Below, piece by piece: positions 1 to 9,363 of a DNA stretch of 64,000 bases (positions are counted from its first letter, which is position 1; each line of letters begins with the position of its first letter). The stretch comes from Sphingomonadales bacterium (GTDB lineage Bacteria > Pseudomonadota > Alphaproteobacteria > Sphingomonadales > Sphingomonadaceae): positions 124,001 to 188,000 of the forward strand of contig JAGWMZ010000007.1 in NCBI GenBank assembly GCA_028871475.1. Reading direction: 5' to 3'. Under the pieces are notes generated by a model. It was not told the origin of the DNA and ran no database searches. It saw nothing but the letters and a program-made list of their open reading frames with translations. The position numbers were made by a program, and so were the translations under genes.

Positions 1-483
1 CTGGACCACACCAAGATGGCCACCGTCAAGTTCAAGGCGCCGGGCGAAACCGTCTGGCTGATCGGCCCCGAGGGCGCGCACCTTGGCCAGTCGCTATGGC
101 TGCGCGAGATCGCGGGTCGCGAGGAAGGGCCCGCCCCCACCGTCGATCTGGATGTCGAGCGCCGCAATGGCGAGACCGTGCGCCAGCTCATCGGTGATGG
201 CGTGGTGACCGCCGTTCATGACGTGTCAGATGGCGGCCTGCTCGTCGCTCTGGCCGAAATGGCCATGGCCAGCGGGCTGGGCGTGAAGCTCGACAAGCCG
301 CTCACCACCGCCCAGGCCTTTGGCGAGGACCAGTCGCGCTATGTGGTGACGACGAAGGCTGATATGGAGCTGCAGGGCGCAGTGAAGCTGGGTGTTGTCG
401 GCGGGTTCGACGTGGCTGGCGTTGCTGTCACCAAGCTGAAGGCGGCCAATGAGGCTTTCTTCAAGGATTGGATGGAAGGGTAA
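1..483 (+). CDS. purL: Phosphoribosylformylglycinamidine synthase subunit PurL, C-terminal part
   Basis: The reading frame is open from the first base, so this is the last ~160 residues of a gene that begins outside the window. PurL is the ATP-dependent amidotransferase subunit that makes FGAM in de novo purine synthesis. The segment DVSDGGLLVALAEMAM, preceded by a HDVSDGG-type loop, is the conserved second AIRS-like domain near the end of PurL. The WLIGPEG stretch also fits this region of the small alphaproteobacterial PurL. It ends convergently with serB, separated by a large inverted repeat. Confidence 0.9.
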   Translation: MDHTKMATVKFKAPGETVWLIGPEGAHLGQSLWLREIAGREEGPAPTVDLDVERRNGETVRQLIGDGVVTAVHDVSDGGLLVALAEMAMASGLGVKLDKPLTTAQAFGEDQSRYVVTTKADMELQGAVKLGVVGGFDVAGVAVTKLKAANEAFFKDWMEG

Positions 484-487
484 GAAC

Positions 488-714
488 AAGGGGAAGGTGC
501 GAGGGCCATCGCCCTCGCGCTCCCTTTATTTTGGCAAGGGCAGTGGCGCCCGACCATAGCGCCAGCATCGCCGCGCCGCAGGCGTTGATCCTGATGACGC
601 GGCGTTTGTGTTTCCTGCCTGCGGCGCGGCGAGCCTCGCTTTACCGGCGAACCCTGCACACTGAGGCAGACACTTAAGGGAGCGCGAGGGCGATGGCCCT
701 CGCACCTTGCCCTT
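488..714. repeat. REP/REPIN-like nested inverted repeat between purL and serB
   Basis: Arms 494-526 and 676-708 are perfect 33-nt inverted repeats, extendable to 488-526/676-714 with one mismatch. Each arm contains its own hairpin: GCGAGGGC and GCCCTCGC around a 4-nt loop. Inside lies a second perfect 15-nt inverted pair, 569-583 and 617-631. The region is noncoding and sits between two converging genes. This is the layout of a doublet of REP sequences (REPIN). It could also act as a bidirectional terminator. No U tract is present. Confidence 0.75.
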
Positions 715-720
715 AACACC

Positions 721-1593
721 TTAATCCAGCACCCAATCCTTCTCCGCCACGCCCAGCAGGCGCAGAACCGAGGTCAAGTCCCCCCTATCCACCCAGCCAT
801 TGGCCGCCGCGCGCGCCTTGGGCTTGGCCTCGAAAGCGACGCCGTAATGGGCCGCCTCAATCATCGGGATGTCATTGGCGCCGTCACCCGTCGCCAGCAC
901 ATGGGCCTTTTCGCCCAGCGCTTCCAACTCCTCGACCAGCGTCGCTTTTTTGGTCGCGCTGTCGCTGATCGGGCCGACAAGGCCGCCGGTCAGCACACCA
1001 TCCGCCACTTCGAGGCGGTTGCCGACAACACGCTCAAAGCCCAGTTGTTCGGCGACGGGGTCGGCGAACTGGTGGAAACCACCGGTGACGAGCACACTTC
1101 GGCAGCCCTTCGCCTTCAGCGTCTGCACCAGAATGCGCGCGCCCTTCATCGGGGCGATGCGCTCGGCAAGGCATTGGGCGATGGCATCCTGCGACAGGCC
1201 CTTGAGCAGCGCCACGCGTTCACGCAGCGCCTCGCGGAAATCGAGTTCGCCCTGCATGGCACGCTCGGTGATGGCGGCGATCTGGGGTTTCAGCCCCGCA
1301 AAATCGGCCAGCTCATCGATGCATTCGGCCGAGATCATCGTTGAATCCATGTCCGAAATGAACAGGCGCGGCAGTTGCGGGCGGTGCGGCGCAATCAAGG
1401 CGTCGGTCTTGCCCAGATGCGTGTCGATCACCATGCGCAGCACCGCCACATCGACGCCCTCCGCTGCGATTTCGATGACACCACCGTCTATCTCGCGCGC
1501 ATCGGCGGGGCCATGATCCGAAAGCGCCTCGAGCAGAGCGTCGAGTTGGGGCGACAGCCCGGCTGGTTCTGCTATGACGCGCGCGATGAGCAC
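721..1593 (-). CDS. serB: Phosphoserine phosphatase SerB
   Basis: This is the last enzyme of serine synthesis, dephosphorylating O-phospho-L-serine. An N-terminal ACT-like region (LIARVIAEPAGL...) precedes a HAD phosphatase domain. That domain carries the nucleophile motif DMDSTM, a VTGGF segment and the GDGANDIPM metal-binding motif near the C-terminus. About 290 residues is normal for the family. GTG at 1593 is chosen because the conserved ACT strand starts there; the frame is open further upstream to 1668, but that part reads as non-homologous. The start overlaps the divergent miaA start. Confidence 0.9.
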   Translation of the reverse strand: MLIARVIAEPAGLSPQLDALLEALSDHGPADAREIDGGVIEIAAEGVDVAVLRMVIDTHLGKTDALIAPHRPQLPRLFISDMDSTMISAECIDELADFAGLKPQIAAITERAMQGELDFREALRERVALLKGLSQDAIAQCLAERIAPMKGARILVQTLKAKGCRSVLVTGGFHQFADPVAEQLGFERVVGNRLEVADGVLTGGLVGPISDSATKKATLVEELEALGEKAHVLATGDGANDIPMIEAAHYGVAFEAKPKARAAANGWVDRGDLTSVLRLLGVAEKDWVLD

Positions 1594-2554
1594 TGATGAT
1601 CCCTTCCGTAATCCGGGCGCATCGCGCCCGCCGCTCGCGCTCATTGCAGGGCCGACCGCCAGCGGCAAGAGCGATTATGCGATGGCTCTGGCGCAAGCAT
1701 TGATCGCCAGGGGCCGCAGCCCTGTCATTATCAACGCCGACAGCGCGCAGCTCTATGCCGATCTGCCCATTCTTTCCGCAGCGCCGCCGCCAGAGGATAC
1801 GGCGCGCGTCCCGCATCGCCTCTATGGCGCATGGGATGGTTCGGTGGCCTGCTCGGCGGCGGATTGGGCGGCGCGCGCCAGCCAAGAGATCGCCCTTGCC
1901 CATGCCCGGGGGCAGACGCCCATTCTGGTGGGCGGCACCGGCCTTTATATACGCACCCTGCTTGAAGGCATTGCCCCGGTCCCGGCCATCGACGTCGCCG
2001 TGCGCGAGACAGTGCGCGCCCTGCCCGTGGCGCAGGCCTACGCCCGGCTGCAGCAGGCAGACCCTGAGCGTGCGGCCGCGCTCCACCCCGCCGATAGCAC
2101 GCGCATCGCCCGCGCGCTGGAGGTTGTGCTGTCCACCGGACAATCCCTCGCCCACTGGCAGCAGCGCAAGGAGGGGGGCATTGGCGATCAGGTCGCGCTG
2201 CATCCGCTGATCCTGCTGCCCGAACGGGACTGGCTTTATGAGCGCTGCGACCGGCGCTTTGCCCTGATGATCGAGCGCGGCGCGGTGGGCGAAGTCGAGG
2301 CGCTGCTCGCGCGGGGACTCGGGGAAGACATGCCGGTGATGCGCGCCATCGGCGTGCCGCAGATCGCCGGATATCTGCGCGGCATGTCGAATCTGGAGGA
2401 AGCACGGGCGCAGGGCAGCCAGGCGACACGAAATTATGCCAAACGGCAATACACCTGGCTGCGCCATCAGCCGCCGGCGGATTGGCCGCGCAAAACGGGC
2501 GGATTTGAAAAATACATCGCCAATGCGAGCTATTTTGATATTTTATTACATTGA
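1586..2554 (+). CDS. miaA: tRNA dimethylallyltransferase MiaA
   Basis: MiaA transfers a dimethylallyl group to A37 of tRNAs that read UNN codons. The P-loop GPTASGKS lies near the N-terminus and is followed by the NADSAQLYADL substrate loop and the VGGTGLYI motif. The C-terminal part contains RNYAKRQYTWLR, typical of the family. Length is about 322 residues. ATG 1586 is preferred; ATG 1574, four codons upstream, is also possible. Both lie inside or across the 5' end of divergent serB, so the two genes share an unusually tight start region. Confidence 0.92.
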   Translation: MSTDDPFRNPGASRPPLALIAGPTASGKSDYAMALAQALIARGRSPVIINADSAQLYADLPILSAAPPPEDTARVPHRLYGAWDGSVACSAADWAARASQEIALAHARGQTPILVGGTGLYIRTLLEGIAPVPAIDVAVRETVRALPVAQAYARLQQADPERAAALHPADSTRIARALEVVLSTGQSLAHWQQRKEGGIGDQVALHPLILLPERDWLYERCDRRFALMIERGAVGEVEALLARGLGEDMPVMRAIGVPQIAGYLRGMSNLEEARAQGSQATRNYAKRQYTWLRHQPPADWPRKTGGFEKYIANASYFDILLH

Positions 2555-2560
2555 ATGGCG

Positions 2561-2589
2561 TTGACACAGCATTTTCATTCCACTATCGC
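2561..2589 (+). promoter_or_regulatory. Candidate sigma-70 promoter for the ilv genes
   Basis: TTGACA at 2561-2566 is followed by a 17-nt spacer and TATCGC at 2584-2589. The -35 is consensus and the -10 is weak. It lies just after miaA and 178 nt before the ilvB start, leaving a long 5' leader with no obvious branched-chain-residue leader peptide. Confidence 0.4.
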
Positions 2590-2766
2590 GCCTCCAGCGA
2601 ATGATCGGGCGCAGTCTTGGCGCCTGCGTTCACGGCACTGACCTTGCCTTCATCGCGTCTTCGCGACACTTTGGGGGTTGCATCTTGCGTCAGTGCCCGC
2701 CAACGCAGCGCTTTTGCGCAATCAAGCCCCCCATCACGCGCAAGTTTGGCAAAGAAGGAAGTTACC

Positions 2767-4509
2767 GTGACCGAAGAGCGCAGCGGCGCCGAGATCCTCG
2801 TCGAAAGCCTGGTTCGTCAGGGCGTGGAATTTGTATTCGGCTATCCCGGCGGCGCGGTGCTCCCGATTTACGATGCGCTCTTTGGTGAGGAGCGCCTTCG
2901 CCACATCCTCGTGCGCCATGAGGCCGGCGCCGCCCATGCGGCCGAAGGTTATGCGCGCTCCACCGGCAAGCCGGGCGTGGTGCTGGTCACCAGCGGCCCG
3001 GGCGCGACCAATGCCGTCACCGGCATTGCCGATGCGTTCCTCGATTCGATCCCGCTGGTGGTGATCACCGGTCAGGTCGGCACGCCGCTGATCGGCTCGG
3101 ACGCGTTTCAGGAGGCCGATACCGTCGGCATCACGCGCCACTGCTGCAAGCACAACTATCTGGTGAAGGACCCGGCCAATCTGGCCGCCGTCATTGACGA
3201 GGCTTTCCAGATCGCCACGACGGGCCGCCCCGGCCCCGTCGTCATCGACATTCCCAAGGATGTGCAGATCGCCACCGCCACCTTCCCCGAGGGGCCGGTG
3301 CAGCGCCGCAACCGCTACTCGCCACAAATGGCGGGCGGCGAGGCCGAGATCGCACAGGCCATCGAGTTGATCGCCAAGGCCAAGGCGCCGGTGTTCTACA
3401 CGGGCGGCGGCGTCATCAACTCTGGCCCGCGCGCCAGCGATCTGCTGCGCGAGTTGCAGGCGATCACCAAGGCGCCGGTCACCTCCACGCTGATGGGTCT
3501 GGGCGCCTTCCCGGCCGATCACGAGGACTGGCTGGGCATGCTGGGCATGCATGGCACCTATGAGGCGAACTGGGCGATGAACCAGGCCGACCTCATCATC
3601 TGCGTCGGCGCGCGTTTCGATGACCGCGTGACGGGCCGTCTGGACGCCTTTGCGCCCCATTCGACCAAGATCCACATCGACATCGACCGCGCCAGCATCA
3701 ACAAGACGGTGCGTGTCGACCTGCCGATCATCGGCGATTGCGCCACGGTGCTCCAGCAAATCCTCGATGGCTGGCAGGGCCGCAAAGCCCAGGATCTGAC
3801 CGCGTGGAAAGCGCGCGTCAATGAATGGCGCGCCAAGAAATCGCTGTCCTATGCCGAGAACCCGGCGGCCATTCCGCCCCAGCGCGCCATCGAGCGCCTG
3901 TTCGAACTGACCCGCACGCATGATCCGATCATCAGCACCGAGGTCGGCCAGCATCAGATGTGGGCGGCGCAGCACTTCCACTTCTTCGGCCCCAACAAGT
4001 GGCTGACGAGCGGTGGCCTTGGCACAATGGGATACGGCCTGCCGGCCGCCATCGGCGCGCAGCTTGGCAATCCGGGCAAGCTGGTGATCGACATCGCCGG
4101 CGAGGCCAGCATCCAGATGAACATTCAGGAGCTGGGCACCGCCAGCCAGTACCGCCTGCCGGTCAAGATCTTCATCCTCAACAATGAATGGATGGGGATG
4201 GTCCGCCAGTGGCAGGAGCTGACCTATGAAAGCCGCTATTCCAGCTCCTATTCCGACAGTCTGCCCGATTTCGTGAAGCTGGCGCAGGCCTATGGCTGGA
4301 AGGGCATCTCGATCGAGAATGAGCGCGACCTTGACGCTGGCATCCAGGCGATGATCGACCATGACGGACCCGTCATCGTCGATTGCCGCGTGGCCAAGGA
4401 TGCCAACTGCTTCCCGATGATCCCCAGCGGCGCGGCGCATACCGACATGCTGCTGCCCGGCGACGTGGTGAGCGGCACGATGGACGATGACGCCAAGGCG
4501 CTCGTCTGA
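2767..4509 (+). CDS. ilvB: Acetolactate synthase large (catalytic) subunit
   Basis: This is the thiamine diphosphate enzyme that condenses two pyruvates (or pyruvate and 2-oxobutyrate) in the first shared step of valine/isoleucine/leucine synthesis. The three ThDP-enzyme domains are recognisable: [13 protein letters not shown] and the catalytic Glu in [16 protein letters not shown] at the N-terminus, a central FAD-type domain, and the C-terminal pyrophosphate module with [12 protein letters not shown]. Length 580 residues is typical. GTG 2767 is chosen because AGAAGGAAG lies just upstream and homology begins there; the frame is open further upstream to 2617. The gene is followed by ilvN after 19 nt. 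Confidence 0.95.
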   Translation: MTEERSGAEILVESLVRQGVEFVFGYPGGAVLPIYDALFGEERLRHILVRHEAGAAHAAEGYARSTGKPGVVLVTSGPGATNAVTGIADAFLDSIPLVVITGQVGTPLIGSDAFQEADTVGITRHCCKHNYLVKDPANLAAVIDEAFQIATTGRPGPVVIDIPKDVQIATATFPEGPVQRRNRYSPQMAGGEAEIAQAIELIAKAKAPVFYTGGGVINSGPRASDLLRELQAITKAPVTSTLMGLGAFPADHEDWLGMLGMHGTYEANWAMNQADLIICVGARFDDRVTGRLDAFAPHSTKIHIDIDRASINKTVRVDLPIIGDCATVLQQILDGWQGRKAQDLTAWKARVNEWRAKKSLSYAENPAAIPPQRAIERLFELTRTHDPIISTEVGQHQMWAAQHFHFFGPNKWLTSGGLGTMGYGLPAAIGAQLGNPGKLVIDIAGEASIQMNIQELGTASQYRLPVKIFILNNEWMGMVRQWQELTYESRYSSSYSDSLPDFVKLAQAYGWKGISIENERDLDAGIQAMIDHDGPVIVDCRVAKDANCFPMIPSGAAHTDMLLPGDVVSGTMDDDAKALV

Positions 4510-4528
4510 GACAGGACGCTTAAGAGGC

Positions 4529-5056
4529 ATGAACCAGATGACGAAAATCGAGCAGGAAGTCTCCGAGCGGCACGTCCTGATGCTGACGGTGGACAATGAG
4601 GCGGGCATTCTCGCCAAGATCGCCGGGCTGTTTACCGCGCGCGGCTACAACATCGACAGCCTCACCGTGTCGGAGATCACCGGGGACCATCAGGTCAGCC
4701 GCATCACCATCGTGACGCATGGGCCGCCTGCGGTGATTGACCAGATCCGCGCGCAGTTGGAACGCCTGATCCCGGTGCACAAGGTCGTCGACCTGACCGA
4801 ACAGGGCCCCTATGTCGAGCGCGAATTGGCGCTCGTCAAAGTGACCGGCAAGGGCGAGGCCCGGGTCGAGGCGCTGCGCCTGGCCGAGGTGTTCCGCGCC
4901 CGCCCGGTGGACACCACCACCGAAAGCTTCGTCTTCGAACTGACCGGCGCGCCCGAGAAGATCGACAGTTTCGTGGCCCTGATGGGCGACCTGGGCCTGA
5001 TCGAAACCGCGCGCACCGGCGTTGTGGGCATGACGCGGGGCAAGTCAGAAACCTGA
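4529..5056 (+). CDS. ilvN: Acetolactate synthase small (regulatory) subunit
   Basis: This subunit binds the large subunit, raises its activity and mediates valine feedback inhibition. An N-terminal ACT domain (HVLMLTVDNEAGILAKIAGLFTARGYNI split over ~residues 12-40) is followed by the C-terminal domain with the ERELALVKV and TGVVGMTRG ends typical of the family. At 175 residues it matches the usual length. The start follows ilvB by 19 nt, so the two are cotranscribed. The symbol ilvH is also used for this family. Confidence 0.95.
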   Translation: MNQMTKIEQEVSERHVLMLTVDNEAGILAKIAGLFTARGYNIDSLTVSEITGDHQVSRITIVTHGPPAVIDQIRAQLERLIPVHKVVDLTEQGPYVERELALVKVTGKGEARVEALRLAEVFRARPVDTTTESFVFELTGAPEKIDSFVALMGDLGLIETARTGVVGMTRGKSET

Positions 5057-5100
5057 CCTACAGGCCACCTGGCCGCAAAGAGTGTTGATCGGCGCCCGCG

Positions 5101-5183
5101 GCTTTGGCAGGGGCGCTACCAAACGTGCCGGTGATCACATGCAGGCACAATCCATCCTGGCCCCTGCGTCGCTTTGCAGGGGC
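5101..5183 (+). promoter_or_regulatory. Switch-like competing hairpins in the ilvC leader
   Basis: GCAGGGGC occurs at 5107-5114 and again at 5176-5183. Between them, 5160-5167 reads GCCCCTGC and can pair perfectly with either copy. The downstream pairing gives an 8-bp hairpin with an 8-nt loop that ends 17 nt before the ilvC GTG, just ahead of its ribosome-binding site. Two mutually exclusive helices is a typical layout for leader control, but no effector or leader peptide is seen. Confidence 0.35.
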
Positions 5184-5188
5184 AATGA

Positions 5189-6220
<1,032 letters not shown>

Positions 6221-6261
6221 TCCTTGGAACCCGGCGCCAAACTGGGCCCCAGCGGACGTGG

Positions 6262-6294
6262 CCGGCGCGTTGCCCTTAAAGGGCGGCGCGCCGG
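6262..6294 (+). terminator. Strong hairpin after ilvC
   Basis: Positions 6262-6276 pair with 6280-6294 to form a 15-bp stem (two G-U pairs) capped by TAA. It lies 41 nt after the ilvC stop. There is no U tract, so it may be an mRNA 3' end stabiliser or a weak terminator. It overlaps the upstream-most possible start of the next gene, which argues for a downstream start there. Confidence 0.55.
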
Positions 6295-6295
6295 T

Positions 6296-7405
6296 GTGTC
6301 ACCTGCGCACGGGCCGTCACGCCATATCCTGATCTGCTTCCACGATTTCTCGCGTGGCGGCACCGAGCGGATCGCCATCGGCATGGCTCGTTACTGGGTG
6401 GAGGCCGGGCACCGCGTCACCATTTTATGCGGCACCACCGAAGGCGGATTGCGCGCCACGGTCGACCCGCGTGTCGAGGTGATCGAACTCTCGCCGCCCA
6501 TCCGCCGCAGCCCGATTTCGCGGTTGAAGCTGGGCAAGGCGATGGCAGCGTGTCTGCCCGGCATTGATCCCGACATCATCTTCCTGCCTGGCAATTTCCA
6601 TTTCCCCCTCATCATCGCTTTTTCCAAGGCGAAGGGCCGGGCCAAAATCGTGGCCAAAGTGTCCAATCCGGCGGTGCCCGGCGGCCTCATCGGCAAGCCG
6701 ATCCGCGCGCTGATCCGCCGTTTTGCGCCCGCCGTCGATGGCATTGCCGCGATGAACAGCGGCCTTGCGCGTGAACTGGCAGCGCTCGCCCCCAGCGTGT
6801 CCACCGCCACGCTTTATGATCCGATCTATCTGCACCACGACATGTCCGCCGATGGCCCCCATGCCGATGATGGCCGGCTGCATCTGGTCTGGGCGGGACG
6901 GTTCGAGAAGCAGAAGGATGCCGTGCTGGCCTTGCGGGTCATCGCCGCGCTCAATGCCATTACGCCCGCGCGGCTCACCATGCTGGGCGATGGCAGCCTG
7001 CATCAGGCGACCCTGCAGAAGATCCGCCAGATGGGCCTGTCCGATGTGGTGGCGGCGCCCGGCTATGTGCCGGGCATCGACCCATGGCTGCGGCGCGCCG
7101 ATGTGTTTCTCTGCACCTCGCATTTCGAGGGCGGCCCTGCCGTGGCGGTCGAGGCGCTGGCCCATGGCGTGCCGGTGGTCTCCACCGATTGTTCGCATTT
7201 CCTCCATGACATCATGACCATACCCGAAGCGGGCCGGCTGGTTCCCACGCGCGACCCGCAGGATCTGGCCAGCGCCGTCATCGAGGTGATGCAAAGCCCG
7301 CCCCCCCCGCTCGACGCCTTGCAGGGGCTCATCGCCCATCTCGAGCCCGCCATCTGCGCGCAGGCCTATCTCGACTGGTTCGAGACAGTGCTGGCCCCGG
7401 CCTGA
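6296..7405 (+). CDS. Glycosyltransferase family 4 protein
   Basis: This protein transfers a sugar from a nucleotide-sugar donor to an unknown acceptor, probably a cell-surface glycan. The N-terminal acceptor-side Rossmann segment has ICFHDFSRGGTERIA with the GG-T loop. The C-terminal GT-B domain has VWAGRFEKQKD, the ADVFLCTSHFEGGPAVAVEAL E-x7-E region and HGVPVVST. GTG 6296 is chosen because it immediately follows the strong ilvC hairpin. A TTG at 6224 would give 24 extra, low-complexity residues. No other glycan genes are nearby, so the substrate cannot be inferred. Confidence 0.85.
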   Translation: MSPAHGPSRHILICFHDFSRGGTERIAIGMARYWVEAGHRVTILCGTTEGGLRATVDPRVEVIELSPPIRRSPISRLKLGKAMAACLPGIDPDIIFLPGNFHFPLIIAFSKAKGRAKIVAKVSNPAVPGGLIGKPIRALIRRFAPAVDGIAAMNSGLARELAALAPSVSTATLYDPIYLHHDMSADGPHADDGRLHLVWAGRFEKQKDAVLALRVIAALNAITPARLTMLGDGSLHQATLQKIRQMGLSDVVAAPGYVPGIDPWLRRADVFLCTSHFEGGPAVAVEALAHGVPVVSTDCSHFLHDIMTIPEAGRLVPTRDPQDLASAVIEVMQSPPPPLDALQGLIAHLEPAICAQAYLDWFETVLAPA

Positions 7406-7462
7406 GGGACGCGGGCGGTTTTTACTTTACAGCGCGCGCCCTTTTCATCATAGGCTTGCCCC

Positions 7463-7513
7463 ATGATCTTCCGGCTGGACCTTGCGCTTCGACTTATCCG
7501 CCCTTGGGCGTGA
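7463..7513 (+). CDS. leuL: Leucine-rich leader peptide upstream of leuA
   Basis: This is a 16-codon ORF, MIFRLDLALRLIRPWA, with four leucine codons (CTG, CTT, CTT, CTT) packed into codons 5-11. Its stop lies 115 nt before the leuA start. Leu-codon clusters in short ORFs ahead of leuA are the hallmark of ribosome-mediated attenuation. The end of the peptide and its stop overlap one arm of a leader helix (see the next entry). The assignment rests on position and codon content. Confidence 0.65.
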   Translation: MIFRLDLALRLIRPWA

Positions 7514-7556
7514 ACGAGCGCGTGCCCTTTGGCCGCGCGCAAGAAGCGCCCAAGGG
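7501..7556 (+). promoter_or_regulatory. Candidate leuA attenuator helix
   Basis: CCCTTGGGCG at 7501-7510, covering the last leader-peptide codons, is complementary to CGCCCAAGGG at 7547-7556. A GC-rich stretch in between (GCGCG at 7518-7522, CGCGC at 7534-7538) can form its own hairpin. A ribosome stalled on the leucine codons would change which helices form. No clear U tract follows, so control could act on transcription or on translation of leuA. Confidence 0.4.
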
Positions 7557-7628
7557 ATAGTTCAGCAACCAGCCCCATGAATGGCTGCAGCCCCTGCGGC
7601 CCCCTGTGAAGAGCATCCGAGACCTGAC

Positions 7629-9305
7629 ATGCCCATGCTGAAAGACCCTTCGGTCAAGTATCGTCCGTTTCCGCAGATCAACATCCCCGACCGCACCTGG
7701 CCGAGCAAGGTGATCGACAAGGCCCCGCGCTGGCTCTCGACCGATCTGCGTGACGGCAACCAGAGCCTGATCGATCCGATGGGCGCGGAAAAGAAGAACC
7801 GCTTCTTCGACCTGCTGGTGAAGGTTGGCCTGAAGGAGATCGAGGTTGGCTTTCCCAGCGCCGGGGCGACGGAGTATGACTTCATCCGCTCGCTGGTGAC
7901 CGACAATCGCGTGCCCGAAGATGTGCTGATCCAGGTGCTGACGCAAAGCCGCGCGGATCTGATCAAGACCAGCTTTGAATCGCTGGAGGGTTCGCCGCGC
8001 GCCATCGTCCACCTGTATAATGCCGTGTCGCCGCTGTGGCGTCAGGTGGTGTTCGGCATGGAAAAGCCCCAGATCCGCGAGATCGCCGAGAATGGCGCCA
8101 AGCTGCTGCGCGACAATGCCGCCCGCTTCCCCGGCACCGACTGGCATTTCGAATATTCGCCAGAAACCTTCTCGACCGCCGAGCTGGATTTCAGCCTGGA
8201 ATGCTGCGAGGCGGTGATGCAGATCCTGCAACCGACGCCCCAGCATCCCATCATCCTGAACCTGCCCGCCACGGTCGAATGCGCGACGCCCAACGTCTAT
8301 GCCGACCAGATCGAGTATTTCTGCCGCAACCTGCCCAATCGCGACAGCGCCGTCATCAGCCTGCACACGCATAACGATCGTGGCACGGGCGTTGCCGCCG
8401 CCGAACTGGGCATCATGGCCGGCGCCGACCGCGTCGAAGGCTGCCTGTTCGGTAACGGCGAGCGCACCGGCAATTGCTGCCTCGTCACCGTCGGCATGAA
8501 CCTCTACACGCAGGGCGTCGATCCGGGACTGGACTTCTCGGACATCGACGAGGTCATCCAGACGGTCGAATATTGCAACCAGTTGCCCGTCCACCCGCGC
8601 CATCCCTATGGCGGCGATCTGGTCTTCACCGCCTTCTCGGGCAGCCATCAGGACGCAATCAAGAAGGGCTTTGCCGCGCAGGACAAGCGCAATGACGAGC
8701 TCTGGGCCGTGCCCTATCTGCCCATCGACCCGGCTGATCTGGGCCGCTCCTATGAAGCCGTCATCCGCGTTAATTCGCAGAGCGGCAAGGGCGGTTTCGC
8801 CTGGGTGCTGGAGCAGGATCAGGGGCTGAAGCTGCCCAAGCGCATGCAGGCCCATTTCAGCCGCCATGTGCAGGAACTGGCCGATGAGCTGGGCCGCGAA
8901 CTGGTCGCCGCCGACATTTGGGAGGTTTTCCAGCGCAGCTACCGGGTCAACGATCCCCAGCATTTCCAACTGCTGGACTGGGATGAGGCCAAGGGCCCCG
9001 ATGGCGCGCGCATCTTCGCCGGCAAGATCGGTGTGGATGGCAAGGAGCAGTCAGTCTCGGGCCGCGGCAATGGCCTGATCTCCTCGGTCGTCGCCACGCT
9101 GGCGGACAGCTTCGGCGTCAACCTGTCGGTGAAGGACTATTCCGAGCACGCGCTCTCGGCTGGCTCCGACGCCCGCGCCGCCGCCTATGTCGAATGCACC
9201 GGGCCGGATGACCAGATCATCTGGGGCGTGGGCATCGATTCGGACGTGGCGACCGCCAGTGTGCGCGCCGTGCTGAGCGCCGCCAATTCGCTGGTTCTGG
9301 CCTGA
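7629..9305 (+). CDS. leuA: 2-isopropylmalate synthase
   Basis: LeuA makes 2-isopropylmalate from acetyl-CoA and 2-oxoisovalerate, committing carbon to leucine. The TIM-barrel motif DLRDGNQSL, the GFPSAG loop, the metal-binding HTHNDRGTG and the GNGERTGN motif are all present. The C-terminal half carries the regulatory LeuA-type dimer domain ending in the short SAANSLVLA tail. About 558 residues fits the longer class. ATG 7629 or 7635 is favoured because homologous sequence (LKDPS.KYRPFP) starts there; the frame is open to 7581. A leucine-rich leader peptide precedes it. Confidence 0.94.
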   Translation: MPMLKDPSVKYRPFPQINIPDRTWPSKVIDKAPRWLSTDLRDGNQSLIDPMGAEKKNRFFDLLVKVGLKEIEVGFPSAGATEYDFIRSLVTDNRVPEDVLIQVLTQSRADLIKTSFESLEGSPRAIVHLYNAVSPLWRQVVFGMEKPQIREIAENGAKLLRDNAARFPGTDWHFEYSPETFSTAELDFSLECCEAVMQILQPTPQHPIILNLPATVECATPNVYADQIEYFCRNLPNRDSAVISLHTHNDRGTGVAAAELGIMAGADRVEGCLFGNGERTGNCCLVTVGMNLYTQGVDPGLDFSDIDEVIQTVEYCNQLPVHPRHPYGGDLVFTAFSGSHQDAIKKGFAAQDKRNDELWAVPYLPIDPADLGRSYEAVIRVNSQSGKGGFAWVLEQDQGLKLPKRMQAHFSRHVQELADELGRELVAADIWEVFQRSYRVNDPQHFQLLDWDEAKGPDGARIFAGKIGVDGKEQSVSGRGNGLISSVVATLADSFGVNLSVKDYSEHALSAGSDARAAAYVECTGPDDQIIWGVGIDSDVATASVRAVLSAANSLVLA

Positions 9306-9310
9306 CATGA

Positions 9311-9346
9311 CGCATCGGGGGCGAGGCTGACCTCGCCCCCGATGCG
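9311..9346. terminator. Terminator hairpin between leuA and the convergent gene
   Basis: A perfect 16-bp stem (9311-9326 with 9331-9346) with loop CTGA starts 5 nt after the leuA stop codon. The opposite gene ends at 9364. The structure can serve both strands. No U run follows. Confidence 0.7.
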
Positions 9347-9363
9347 AAGTGACGACCTTGCGT

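Noticed and set aside
2555..2766. Branched-chain leader peptide upstream of ilvB
   Set aside because: Short frames there lack clustered Val, Leu or Ile codons, unlike the leuA leader.
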